Positions 50,891 through 59,522 are shown, numbered from the stretch's first letter. The stretch: DNA of 59,744 bases from Lachnospiraceae bacterium UBA7196 (GCA_002490835.1 DKUU01000024.1:1-59744); one strand, 5' to 3'. Numbers and translations are program-made. Notes: a model not told the origin generated them from the letters alone.

Positions 50891-50921
50891 GGACCTTGTG
50901 GAAGCGAAGCCCACAAGGTCC
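50891..50921 (+). terminator. Second twin hairpin
   Basis: GGACCTTGTGG and CCACAAGGTCC, 11 bp, with a 9-nt loop; TGTTTTTATT follows within 20 nt. The flank AGAAGAGGACCTTG and the arm CAAGGTCCTG are shared with the first hairpin, while the inner stem differs in a paired way. From 50922 to 51103 no gene is visible; a small stem AACATAG/CTATGTT lies at about 51005-51029. Confidence 0.7.
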
Positions 50922-51103
50922 TGAAAAGCCTGTTTTTATTCTGTTGCTTTCGATTCTCTCAGCAAAAATTATAATCTGCATAGAGCAAAAAGTTTGTCTG
51001 CAAGAACATAGTAGTAATTCTTCTATGTTGGACTACATTCTATACTTTTGCAAAATTTGAGTATCAATTGTCAAACTTGCAACAATTCGCCTAAATTATT
51101 GGC

Positions 51104-51208
51104 TTAATCTATTGGCAATTTTATTCTCTCTTTTTCTTCTGTAGATAACTTTCGATTGCCATTATCCAAAAAATATTTTGATAGTTCTTTCCATTGGTGT
51201 TCTGTCAT
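51104..51208 (-). CDS. Possible 34-aa small protein
   Basis: MTEHQWKELSKYFLDNGNRK plus a charged tail ending KLPID. AGGG lies 8 nt before the ATG; an ATG at 51223 would add five residues. Composition looks coding and it follows the RloC-like gene by about 70 nt, but it may be the tail of a lost gene. A 26-bp palindrome is just upstream. Confidence 0.35.
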   Translation of the reverse strand: MTEHQWKELSKYFLDNGNRKLSTEEKERIKLPID

Positions 51209-51230
51209 ACTGATTTCCCTCATTCTTTCC

Positions 51231-51256
51231 AATTCGCTACACACGTGTAGCGAATT
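51231..51256. promoter_or_regulatory. 26-bp palindrome downstream of the RloC-like gene
   Basis: AATTCGCTACAC and GTGTAGCGAATT are perfect 12-bp arms separated by AC. It lies 20 nt past the stop of the ATPase gene and just before the small ORF. No T-run follows, so an operator or recognition site is more likely than a terminator. Confidence 0.5.
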
Positions 51257-51275
51257 AAAATTTTCTAAATTGTCG

Positions 51276-53432
51276 TCATTGCAACTCCTGCCGTGAAGAA
51301 ATAAATTCTTTTAGCTCAGCTAAATAAATCTCTGGTATTTCATAAAATTTGAATGGATTAAGCTGAAAAATATAATCATTTTCTATATGATTCGTTTCAT
51401 TTACAAACTTACAAGCGGCAGGATATTTTTTTCGTAATCCGCTCAATAACCCATTATATCTTTCAAATAATAATCTAATCGCAATTATTTTACTGTAAAC
51501 ATCATTACCATTAATCAATTGCATTAACTTTTCCTTGGATAATTCACTGATTATATCTTCATATGTAATTTCTCCCAAAAACTCTAATAAAGCGGCTTGT
51601 CCTTCCGAAAGGACTGTTAACCCCAAAGCTACCCCTTCCTTGTCCGTTGGTTCTGTCCTTCCATGTATAACATTGGATAATACTTCATAAATTGGACTTG
51701 CAGCAAAATTTGAATCCGTCATTTCAATATACTTTCTCAAATTAACTACTCTCACAGCCATATTGTATATAGCATCTTTTGCAATTTTCTTTGCCAACTC
51801 TACAGAATTTAACAAATCTTCCTTTTCAATTTCGTATTCCTTAATACTCCCGCCTTCTTTTTGAATTAATCGTGCTGACACAGGTGTTTCCAAACCATAT
51901 TTTTTAAAGAAATCACCGTAAATATAATCAATCACAGGCTGTATTTCATGCGTCAGCATCAATACTGTTTTCCCTTTAAAACTATCTTTTTTATTATCAA
52001 ATAGTCTCCTTATAATTGCAAACTTCTTATCTTTGTCAAATGCGGTAATAGGATCATCCAATACTATCAAATCCGCATTCTCGCTTATCGCCTGAAACAT
52101 AAACATAACCAATGAAAAAGCATTTCGCTCTCCCCAGCTCAAATGTTTCTCCGGTTGCATAACCCTATCCTGCTCTGTCATATCCGTTGGTATCAAGTAA
52201 GACACCGCTTTATTTTCCCCATTTCCCTTTATTACAAAATTATATGGAAACCCTGCTAATGTGAAAAATTGATTAATATCCTCTTTTCTATTTGCAATTA
52301 ATTCTTCTAACTTCTTTTCGTGTTGGGCGAATAAGCCTTTTAATTTTCCAGTATTTTTCTTTAATTCTTCTATATTGCTGGATATCGTTTCTATCAAAGT
52401 TTTAATCAATTCTGTATTATAGAACTTCATTAACTGCCTTTTTTCTATAACCATTTCATCCAAACTATTTTCTATACTCTGTAACTGGTCATGTGTTACA
52501 TTCATTGGACGGAATGAAACTATCTTATTGATTTTTACCAATAAATAATTTGTTTCTATAGCCAACTGTTGCAGTTCTGAAGAAAGTGCATCTTCCTTAC
52601 TCTGATTTCCTATATATCCCTTCATCGCTTCCACTGCGCTATTATCAATATATCCTGCTTCGACTGCCTCTTGCAAATATTCCAAAACAGCATTTGCTGT
52701 TGCTAATGCAGAATTTTTAAAAACTTTAGAAATAATCGCATTTTCTTTCTTAATTTTTTCCGGTTCCATATGATAAGTACAAAACGGACATGATTCTCCA
52801 TTCATTTGTTTTATACCATCATTTCTCCATTTTGCCCACTTTGATACTGCGCCCATATCTCTATTTTCATAAAACGGACTATATGATTTTATCTCATCAT
52901 AATTCTCAAATCCGCTACCATTCCCCTTTAAAAATTCCCCTACCCCGCCTTTCTTTTGAATTTGTCCATCTGAAAACTTTATCGCATCAAAATATTTAGG
53001 AAGAAATTCTCGTAATTTTCTTATTTCCTCATTTTTTTCAAACACATCTTGCAAACTTGCAAGCAATACATTAATCTCTTCTTTTAACTGCTCACATTTA
53101 TCTGATCTTAAGAATACTTTATATGAATTTTCCAAAAAACTGGTATCTTGAAATAGATACGAATTAACATATGTTTCGTCAAACACCCTTACATTTGAAT
53201 ATGGTATATTGGAAACATCAGGTTGATGCTCTTCATCATTTTCCTCAATTCCGTATGGGCGTAACTCCTCCATTTTTTCTACGCTTCCATTTGCTTTCGC
53301 AAATATAGCCTTACATACTGTTGACTTACCTGTCCCATTAGAACCATATTTTATATTTAAGGCATTTTCCTCAAGATATATGTCTGCATCTGATATGCAA
53401 TTACAATTTTTAATTTTAATAGCCGTTCCCAT
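51276..53432 (-). CDS. RloC-like ATPase, candidate anticodon nuclease of phage defence
   Basis: 718 aa. Walker A GSNGTGKST (30-38), a CPFC motif at 215-218 inside the coiled-coil arm like the zinc hook of RloC/Rad50, the ABC signature LSWGERNA (431-438) and Walker B LIVLDD (455-460). The C-terminal part has a possible PrrC/RloC nuclease triad, Arg566-x3-Glu570 with His590 (RKYIE ... SNVIHG); Arg653/Glu657/His682 is a second possibility. RloC proteins cut tRNA anticodons when DNA damage or phage signals arrive. I chose ATG 53432 (AGGGG 5 nt upstream). AT-rich like the rest of the island. Confidence 0.72.
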   Translation of the reverse strand: MGTAIKIKNCNCISDADIYLEENALNIKYGSNGTGKSTVCKAIFAKANGSVEKMEELRPYGIEENDEEHQPDVSNIPYSNVRVFDETYVNSYLFQDTSFLENSYKVFLRSDKCEQLKEEINVLLASLQDVFEKNEEIRKLREFLPKYFDAIKFSDGQIQKKGGVGEFLKGNGSGFENYDEIKSYSPFYENRDMGAVSKWAKWRNDGIKQMNGESCPFCTYHMEPEKIKKENAIISKVFKNSALATANAVLEYLQEAVEAGYIDNSAVEAMKGYIGNQSKEDALSSELQQLAIETNYLLVKINKIVSFRPMNVTHDQLQSIENSLDEMVIEKRQLMKFYNTELIKTLIETISSNIEELKKNTGKLKGLFAQHEKKLEELIANRKEDINQFFTLAGFPYNFVIKGNGENKAVSYLIPTDMTEQDRVMQPEKHLSWGERNAFSLVMFMFQAISENADLIVLDDPITAFDKDKKFAIIRRLFDNKKDSFKGKTVLMLTHEIQPVIDYIYGDFFKKYGLETPVSARLIQKEGGSIKEYEIEKEDLLNSVELAKKIAKDAIYNMAVRVVNLRKYIEMTDSNFAASPIYEVLSNVIHGRTEPTDKEGVALGLTVLSEGQAALLEFLGEITYEDIISELSKEKLMQLINGNDVYSKIIAIRLLFERYNGLLSGLRKKYPAACKFVNETNHIENDYIFQLNPFKFYEIPEIYLAELKEFISSRQELQ

Positions 53433-53474
53433 AATATCCCCTTTCACCATATATTACTTTTTAACTATGACTTA

Positions 53475-54521
53475 CTATTCTTCCCTTTGTTCTAACTGCT
53501 CTTTTGCATTTGCTATCGCCTGCAACAACTTTTTCTCCAATACTTCTTTGGGCGGCATCTTCGTCAAATACTGAGCTACATGTATGCTACCGTTATCAAG
53601 TTCCATAAGTTCTATCATTTCTTGTGACTTTTCTGCACACAGTATTAAGGCTATTGGCTTCTCCTCGCCCTCTGCTCTTTCATATTTTTCAAGCCAGCGA
53701 AGGTACAATTCAACCTGTCCTTTATCCTGCGGCTCAAATTCTCCCAATTTTAATTCTATCAGCACCAAACGTCGTAACGTCCGATGAAAGAAAAGCAAAT
53801 CCATAAAATAGTCTTTACCATCAAGAACAAAATGCTTTTGACGAGCTAAAAATGCAAAGTCCGAACCCATTTCTAATATAAATTTTTCCAATTGGGCAAG
53901 AATTGCATTTTCCAAATCTTTTTCACTATAAGTATCTTTCAATCCAAGAAAGTCTAGCATATACGGATCACGATAAAACATATCCACCGACATTTTCTTT
54001 TCTTCGTTCAATTCCGCAATCCCATTTCTTATCGTTTCATCAGGCTTTTTTGAAATTGCTGTGCGCTCATAAAGCATTGACTTTTTACGTTCACGCAATG
54101 TACGAACAGACCAATTTTCATTTTTGCACATTGCTGCATAAAATTCTCTTTTCAGTTCATCCTTAATCGGCAATATCTCAATAAAATGCGACCATGTCAA
54201 TTGTTGCGACAGTGTCGCAACTTTTTCATAATCTGGAAACTCTTGGTAAAAATTTATCATACGAGAAATAGCAGACCTATTAAATCCTTCTCCATAATCT
54301 ACAGATAATCTATTGCTGATTTCAAGGACTACCTTTTTCCCATATTCCGGCTTATTAACGCCCGTTATCTCCTCTGTAAGTTTCTTACCAATCCCCCAAT
54401 ACAAAGAAATCATTGCATTATTAACAGCATTTTTAACATTGTATTTTTTCTGCCTTATCAAATCATTTATATCGTTATAAACATCATTAAAAGAATCTGA
54501 CAACGTTATTTCTTTCTTCAT
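53475..54521 (-). CDS. YhcG/DUF1016-type PDDEXK nuclease-fold protein
   Basis: 348 aa. The N-terminal DUF1016 domain has YWGIGKKLTEEI and the hallmark VATLSQQLTWSHFIEILP. The C-terminal PDDEXK domain shows DGKDYFMDLLFFHR then LVLIELKLGEF (the E-x-K pair). Such proteins are common in defence islands and restriction loci; action is unproven. I chose ATG 54521 with GGAGG 7 nt upstream. The stop is 42 nt before the RloC-like gene, so both may share a transcript. Confidence 0.88.
   Translation of the reverse strand: MKKEITLSDSFNDVYNDINDLIRQKKYNVKNAVNNAMISLYWGIGKKLTEEITGVNKPEYGKKVVLEISNRLSVDYGEGFNRSAISRMINFYQEFPDYEKVATLSQQLTWSHFIEILPIKDELKREFYAAMCKNENWSVRTLRERKKSMLYERTAISKKPDETIRNGIAELNEEKKMSVDMFYRDPYMLDFLGLKDTYSEKDLENAILAQLEKFILEMGSDFAFLARQKHFVLDGKDYFMDLLFFHRTLRRLVLIELKLGEFEPQDKGQVELYLRWLEKYERAEGEEKPIALILCAEKSQEMIELMELDNGSIHVAQYLTKMPPKEVLEKKLLQAIANAKEQLEQREE
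54203..54221. repeat. Inverted repeat inside the YhcG-type gene
   Basis: GTTGCGACAGTGTCGCAAC, 8-bp arms, lies in the codons for VATLSQQ. Related copies are at 54535-54560 and 50668-50683. Confidence 0.55.
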
Positions 54522-54534
54522 CAATACCCCTCCA

Positions 54535-54560
54535 AAAAGTTGCGACATGTCGCAACTTTT
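54535..54560. promoter_or_regulatory. 26-bp perfect palindrome in the leader of the YhcG-type gene
   Basis: The core GTTGCGACATGTCGCAAC is flanked by AAAA and TTTT, making a fully symmetrical 26-mer that ends 13 nt before the start codon. A promoter-like pair (TTGTTA, 16 bp, TAGAAT) lies upstream, so the palindrome would fall just after the transcription start. Likely an operator or the nuclease's own recognition site. Confidence 0.65.
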
Positions 54561-54619
54561 AATAAAACCAATATATTCTACTTCCAGTTAAATATATAAC
54601 AAATTCCAGTTTCTATCTT

Positions 54620-55765
54620 TTATTGCAACATCTTATCCATGTTTTCAAATACAAATTTTTCTGTAAGTTCATCATATACTGCGTTTTCAAGTCTTGTTTT
54701 AAGCAACCGAATGTTATTATACCGATTTGCATTACTCTTAAACCATTCTAAAATATCAGTTTCATTAATAAAGTGTTTTTCTTCATCATTCAAGCAATTT
54801 ATTGTTTCCTCATACCATTTGTCTATTATAATACTTTTTTGCTCTTTAGTCAGATCTCCATATTCTATACAGCATCCAATTCTCGAATACATCGCTGGAC
54901 CTAACTTTTTCCTTATCTCGTTTTCACTCATAAAATTACAAGTACACATAAAAATTGTATTTTTTAAATCAACATCATAATTGGAATCTACATACCTACC
55001 TTCATCAAACAATTCATAAAATGCATTATAGAAAATCGGGTTAACCTTATCAAATTCATCAATTAAAATAACATTGGACTCTCTCTTCATCATATCTCTT
55101 GCAAAACTTTCTTTAGAATGTTCTGCGCCAAAAATGTAATTATATGCTTCGTTTGACTGCATCATGGAAAATTGTATTCTTAATAATTCTCCTCCAAGAG
55201 ATTTGCTTATACTCTTAGCAGTTTCTGTCTTTCCAACTCCAGATGGTCCGTATAACATTAATACAACTGGTTTGTCATTCTCTCCCGCAACCATTCTATA
55301 TAAACCGCTCATTATCTGCTTTTTACATTTTTCCTGTCCTAATATATCATTCTGCAAATTAAAATATATTTTTTTCAAATCCTCTCTTTGCACTTTCATA
55401 TACTCTGATGAAAGATATTCTATATCATCCGCATATGATTCTAATGATTTTCTGACTCTTTTGGGCGGGTTTTGAACATATAATGTACCAACATTATGAT
55501 TTAATGTAATTATCCCAACAAAATTTGATAAAACATGTTCTAATACAGAACCAAAATCTTCTGCTCTTACAATACAATTATCAACATCAATTCTTTTTGA
55601 CAACGCATTTTCTCGCACCCCAGATTCATTTGGGCGCAATCTTGCATTATAATGCTGTATTAAATCCATAAATGGAATTGTATTCTCATATTCATCTATT
55701 CTTTCTTTAATAAGATTTTCAAAATCTTTTTTTGAACCACAAAAAACAACAATATTATCAATCAT
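54620..55765 (-). CDS. ClpB/HslU-like AAA+ ATPase
   Basis: 381 aa. An N-terminal region of about 120 residues that I do not recognise is followed by one AAA+ module: Walker A GPSGVGKTE, Walker B VILIDEFDK, and a sensor region (NTIFMCTCNF). The C-terminal small domain is present (ILEWFKSNANRYNNIRLLKT). One AAA+ ring domain instead of the two in ClpB. The start overlaps the stop of the DUF6414 gene in ATGATTGA, so the two are made together. Probably remodels or moves a protein or nucleic acid; the partner DUF6414 protein may be its adaptor or effector. Confidence 0.82.
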   Translation of the reverse strand: MIDNIVVFCGSKKDFENLIKERIDEYENTIPFMDLIQHYNARLRPNESGVRENALSKRIDVDNCIVRAEDFGSVLEHVLSNFVGIITLNHNVGTLYVQNPPKRVRKSLESYADDIEYLSSEYMKVQREDLKKIYFNLQNDILGQEKCKKQIMSGLYRMVAGENDKPVVLMLYGPSGVGKTETAKSISKSLGGELLRIQFSMMQSNEAYNYIFGAEHSKESFARDMMKRESNVILIDEFDKVNPIFYNAFYELFDEGRYVDSNYDVDLKNTIFMCTCNFMSENEIRKKLGPAMYSRIGCCIEYGDLTKEQKSIIIDKWYEETINCLNDEEKHFINETDILEWFKSNANRYNNIRLLKTRLENAVYDELTEKFVFENMDKMLQ

Positions 55766-56597
55766 CCACTTCAACTCCCGCTAACAAAACATCAAAAACA
55801 TCCAGTTCTTCCGTATTTGATTTATCCTCCGGTTCTTTTTCCTTCCTTTGATACTCAGGATTATCCTTTCTCAAAAAGTTTTCTTCTATTTCAAATTCAT
55901 TATTAAAATTCAATTTTTCAACACTACTCTTGCCAACTTTAATTGCATAAATACTTATATCCATTTTCTGCAAATCAGTAGCTTTGTAATTATTTTTAAA
56001 AGACTTTATATTAAATCTAAAAATCACATTCTTTTCATTGCATATTCCAACAAATTCATAATATCCTTTTGCATTTTTAATTGTGTTATCCAATTTATCA
56101 ATCGCTATATTGAAATCTCCCGCCGGTATATCAGTACCGCCTTTTAACATTGATAAATATGGTGAAATTAACGCAACATAAGACATTGAATCTTTAGGTG
56201 CATAGACTTTATATCCCGTAAATTTATGTATTGCACTACTTTGTTCTCTCTCTCTTTCTCCTAAAGACATTCCATCTATCAAATCAATAAAATCTGTAAG
56301 TATCGTATTTTTTACAATATTTTTAACCATTTGATTTGTGTTAAATGATGTCTCCAATTCAGCCTCAACAGATGTTTTCACTTCAAATCCAACCAAAGCC
56401 TTTAATACTCCTCCTATACCTACACCTGCCTTTGCCTCAACGTCTGCACTTCCTTTATCAGTAGTTTCATTCAATAATTCTGTTGTCTTTTCTAACTTAC
56501 CACCTTCAACAATCTGAATATAATCCGTCACCGATTCTTCATCAAAATACACTATTTTACATAGCCTGCTTTTTTTAATCCTCTGTTCTTTATTCAA
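55758..56597 (-). CDS. DUF6414-like protein, partner of the AAA+ ATPase
   Basis: 279 aa. The N-terminus CKIVYFDEESVTDYIQIVEG is the feature I associate with DUF6414. It continues with a glycine- and alanine-rich, possibly membrane-interacting segment (AGVGIGGVLKALVGFEVK) and a beta-rich C-terminal half (FRFNIKSFKNNYKATDLQKM). The charged tail (EYQRKEKEPEDKSNTEELDV) may bind the ATPase. Function unknown. Preceded by a coupled pair of small genes after a gap of 100 nt. Confidence 0.62.
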   Translation of the reverse strand: MNKEQRIKKSRLCKIVYFDEESVTDYIQIVEGGKLEKTTELLNETTDKGSADVEAKAGVGIGGVLKALVGFEVKTSVEAELETSFNTNQMVKNIVKNTILTDFIDLIDGMSLGEREREQSSAIHKFTGYKVYAPKDSMSYVALISPYLSMLKGGTDIPAGDFNIAIDKLDNTIKNAKGYYEFVGICNEKNVIFRFNIKSFKNNYKATDLQKMDISIYAIKVGKSSVEKLNFNNEFEIEENFLRKDNPEYQRKEKEPEDKSNTEELDVFDVLLAGVEVDD

Positions 56598-56697
56598 TTT
56601 TTACCTCCGCTCTATATCCATTTAACCCATCATACTCTGCTTAAAAAGTAACAATATTTTCTTCAAGCTTTACTTTATATCTCACTTCTTCAATTTA

Positions 56698-56865
56698 CTA
56701 CACAGTCGGTTTTGCAGTATTAATCATAAAATTAATTTCATTCACATCCTTTAAAGCTTTTACATCATCAATTTTACTTTTAACATCCATTAACTTTACT
56801 GCTAAGTCTACATATTCTCTATAAAAATGTATTTCCCCCATTCTCAGCGTCTCACCATTTATCAC
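56698..56865 (-). CDS. Small 55-aa protein, coupled by a GTGA overlap
   Basis: The frame from GTG 56865 reads VINGETLRMGEIHFYREYVD and ends KPTV before TAG at 56698. The GTG overlaps the stop of the preceding small gene by 4 nt (GTGA), a classic coupling. Composition (charged, helical) looks coding. ATG 56841 is an alternative start with 47 aa. Family unknown. From 56598 to 56697 nothing is seen. Confidence 0.6.
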   Translation of the reverse strand: MINGETLRMGEIHFYREYVDLAVKLMDVKSKIDDVKALKDVNEINFMINTAKPTV

Positions 56866-57038
56866 ATATTCAATTCTATTTTGTATATCAATCCATTATT
56901 AAGACTATCATCATCCACTAGTTCAATGCCACTTTGGGGCAACAATCGTATTAATTCTTTTTTAGTAGATCCATTATTTGTATGCCCAAGAACGTCATAA
57001 AGAACCGCTAGGTGCTGTTGATTTAAAACCACATCCAC
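56862..57038 (-). CDS. Small 58-aa protein of unknown family
   Basis: GTG 57038 has GGTGG 7 nt upstream and starts VDVVLNQQHLAVLYDVLGHT; the end is GLIYKIELNM. The longer frame from ATG 57077 overlaps the stop of the 281-aa gene. The sequence HTNNGSTKKELIRLLPQ suggests a compact alpha/beta protein. Probably translated with the 281-aa gene and the next small gene. Confidence 0.6.
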   Translation of the reverse strand: MDVVLNQQHLAVLYDVLGHTNNGSTKKELIRLLPQSGIELVDDDSLNNGLIYKIELNM

Positions 57039-57060
57039 ACTATCACCACCTTTTTCATAA

Positions 57061-57906
57061 TTAAAATAAAAATTCATGTTTCTTTTTTAGTCTATAATAA
57101 GTTATGATTGTACTCGTATAATACTGCATCATCCAATCATACCAAATTTCCTTGCTATAATCTGTTTTCTGTGTTCCATTATTATGACGGATATTATATC
57201 CGTTTACAATATTAAAAATCAAGCTATCATGCTCATTCTTATTTATTTGATATTCCGAATTTAATATTGTTTTAACATCTTCTCTTACATTTTCCAAAAT
57301 ATCCGCTAATATATTTATTGCTTTTTTCTTTATTTCTTCATTTGAATCAAAACGGTAATAAAGTTCTGATGCTGTACATAATTTCTTATATACATCATCT
57401 CCCATATCTTTTCCATCATAAGCTAATTGTTCTTTCAAAGCCACATTTGGTAATTCCATGATAAAACCATTGTGCGGTTCCAAATAAAATCCATCTTTAT
57501 ATAATCTTAAAATATTATTTATTTGCTCGCAGAATTCTTTTCTAGGTGCTTCCGTAATTAGTTCCTGTATTTCATAATCATAATAAGCAATATGGTCATA
57601 TAAAATCTCAATTACCGTAAATAAGGTTTCCTCATTATAATATTCATAATACTCATAAATAGGATATACCTTTTTACTTTGCAGTTTTGTCGCAAAAAAG
57701 ACCTCTGCTGATGGTGCTAACGAGGGTGCAAAAAGTTGCTTTTCATCGTCATAACATCCTATATACACACCTCTTATTGCACTTTGAAAATATCCTTTAT
57801 TTGAAAAATAAAAATATGTTTGGTAAAAAAATGACAACAACTCTTTTAAATTCATTTGTAAATTTTCTTTTATTAGTCCATTTCTTTCCGCATAATATAT
57901 CTTCAT
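57061..57906 (-). CDS. 281-aa protein of unknown function with RHNN motif
   Basis: No signal peptide. Rich in Tyr, Asn and charged residues. The C-terminal part NGYNIRHNNGTQKTDYSKEI and WYDWMMQYYTSTIITYYRL resembles C-termini of abortive-infection and HEPN-like proteins, in which Arg-His pairs cut RNA. This is a resemblance, not a confirmed family. First gene of the island operon after the broken tnsB gene. Confidence 0.6.
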   Translation of the reverse strand: MKIYYAERNGLIKENLQMNLKELLSFFYQTYFYFSNKGYFQSAIRGVYIGCYDDEKQLFAPSLAPSAEVFFATKLQSKKVYPIYEYYEYYNEETLFTVIEILYDHIAYYDYEIQELITEAPRKEFCEQINNILRLYKDGFYLEPHNGFIMELPNVALKEQLAYDGKDMGDDVYKKLCTASELYYRFDSNEEIKKKAINILADILENVREDVKTILNSEYQINKNEHDSLIFNIVNGYNIRHNNGTQKTDYSKEIWYDWMMQYYTSTIITYYRLKKKHEFLF

Positions 57907-57985
57907 TTCTACCCTTTCTAAAACTACTTTCTAACAAAGCTAATTAATTATTGCACACATTGTAAGTATATCAGAAAATCCCACC

Positions 57986-59164
57986 TTATAAAAGACGGAA
58001 TTTTCTATCCTTATCCACATATCCATGATCCATCAGATATGGCTTTGTTGACTCCTGCAAAAGATGGAAGCTCTTTTCAACAATAGATTTCAATTCTGGC
58101 CGCAGTGGCGGAAGATTTACTAAAGTGACACCTAATTCTGTGATCTGGGCAAATGTAGCTGACTGGTATTCACTCCCCATATCAGACACGATGACTCCCG
58201 GCAGCTTATCGGAATCCCACTGCTTCCTGTCTATCAGTATGCCGAATTTTCTGCACCATTCCACCTTGTCAGCAATCACATTGAGCATCAGCTCCCTTAA
58301 TGAATAAGTCCCGCCTTCCCATGTGAGGGAGTAGCCCATCACAAAACCACTGCTGAAGGAATCGGTGACGATCGTGAGCACGGGCCTTCCGATAATGTTT
58401 CCGCCGCCATCCACCAGATAAATGTCGCATACAGTCGCATCGATCATGCCTGTCCCGACATTTGGTGCGAACTCCTGCACCCCATCCCCCAGAAGAGGCC
58501 GGTAAGTTCTCTGGTACTCCTTGATGCCATGCCTCGATATGATCGTATTCTGCTGTGTCCTGTATTTGCTGTGGAAATACCTGAACTGGTTAAACGATGG
58601 GTATTCCTCAAGCAGATTCCCTTCACCATCACAGTATCTTTCTTTGAGCATGTAAGTATAGGCAGTCTTTAAACTGTTCTTGTGTCTTGTAAAATAGAAC
58701 TTATTTAAAGCCCATCTGATATTTTTTTCGTCCTCTGTCAAACCTCTGTCTGAAATAACCCTTTCTTTTGGGATAAGGGCAGATATGGACTGGTATACAA
58801 GATACCGGCATAGATAATTCCTGACTGTCTGTCCGCATATCCCCTTTTCTTTTGATGCCCTCTTGACAGCTTCTGTCCTGATCCTGTCATCATCAACGAA
58901 GGGAAGGATGCCTGCAACCACTGTAAACCTTTCATGGGCAGTACATCTGGCTTTGGGCTCCATATCCTGTTAGTCCAAAACGACTATGCCTGTAGCCTCT
59001 GACAGCTCCTCTTCACTGCATCCCTCATACCCATCAGCCCATCCGGCTTCATGCCACTTCGGCATTGTCCTTTTCATGCAGTCGATCAGGAGGATATCTT
59101 CCCCATCTACAGCCAGCACCCTGTATATCGTCCCATAAACCTTAATCAGTTGGTTCTTCTCCAT
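57986..59164 (-). pseudogene. tnsB-like transposase of a Tn7-like element, broken by an in-frame stop
   Basis: Two ORFs in the same frame are separated by one TAA: an N-terminal part (59164-58970, ending GIVVLD) and a main part from 58963 with HTH (AVKRASKEKGICGQTVRNYL) and a DDE core. The catalytic residues are visible: GMIDATVCDI (Asp), VIVSDMGSEYQ (Asp) and LKSIVEKSFH (Glu). The chain ends after about 325 aa of this part, whereas TnsB proteins are usually 600-700 aa, so the C-terminus is also missing. No tnsC or tniQ follows. The gene starts inside the end of tnsA. Confidence 0.82.
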
Positions 59165-59522
59165 CCGAAGCCTCCTTCTTCTCTACGACAATCCCCCAGT
59201 CTGCCACCCCTCTCCTCCTCCAGTAATTCCTTGAGGCATCCAGCATCTTCGCTGTCATGGGCTTTGTCAGGTGTTTCCTGAATACACATTCCCTTACCAT
59301 CAGGTCGCCATCTGTCTTTACAGCCACAAAATCAGAACAGTATTCCCCAAGCTCCAGTCCATCGAGAAGCACCTGACATCGGAACTCCTTCACATCGGAA
59401 TCAGCTTCCAGCTTCTCTGCATACTTGGATTCAATGGCATTATAAGTACGGGCTACACCATCTGCACATTTGCTCATGCTCCGCTTTTCACATCTGGTTC
59501 TTTTGTATCCTTTCGGCTTCAT
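59142..59522 (-). CDS. tnsA: TnsA-like endonuclease of a Tn7-like transposon
   Basis: 126 aa, shorter than E. coli TnsA because the C-terminal TnsC-binding domain is absent. The nuclease core is visible: SKYAEKLEADSDVKEFRCQ, CSDFVAVKTDGD, RECVFRKHLTKP, with the metal-binding acidic residues and the basic residue of the PDDEXK fold. TnsA nicks the 5' ends of the transposon while TnsB joins the 3' ends. GGGAGG lies 10 nt before the ATG. With TnsB broken, the element is probably immobile unless helped in trans. Confidence 0.85.
   Translation of the reverse strand: MKPKGYKRTRCEKRSMSKCADGVARTYNAIESKYAEKLEADSDVKEFRCQVLLDGLELGEYCSDFVAVKTDGDLMVRECVFRKHLTKPMTAKMLDASRNYWRRRGVADWGIVVEKKEASDGEEPTD

Noticed and set aside
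50507..50914. 135-aa minus-strand frame (and an overlapping 117-aa frame)
   Set aside because: Low-complexity Phe/Ser/Pro/Gly-rich text caused by the purine/pyrimidine tracts; no ribosome-binding site; two frames equally open.
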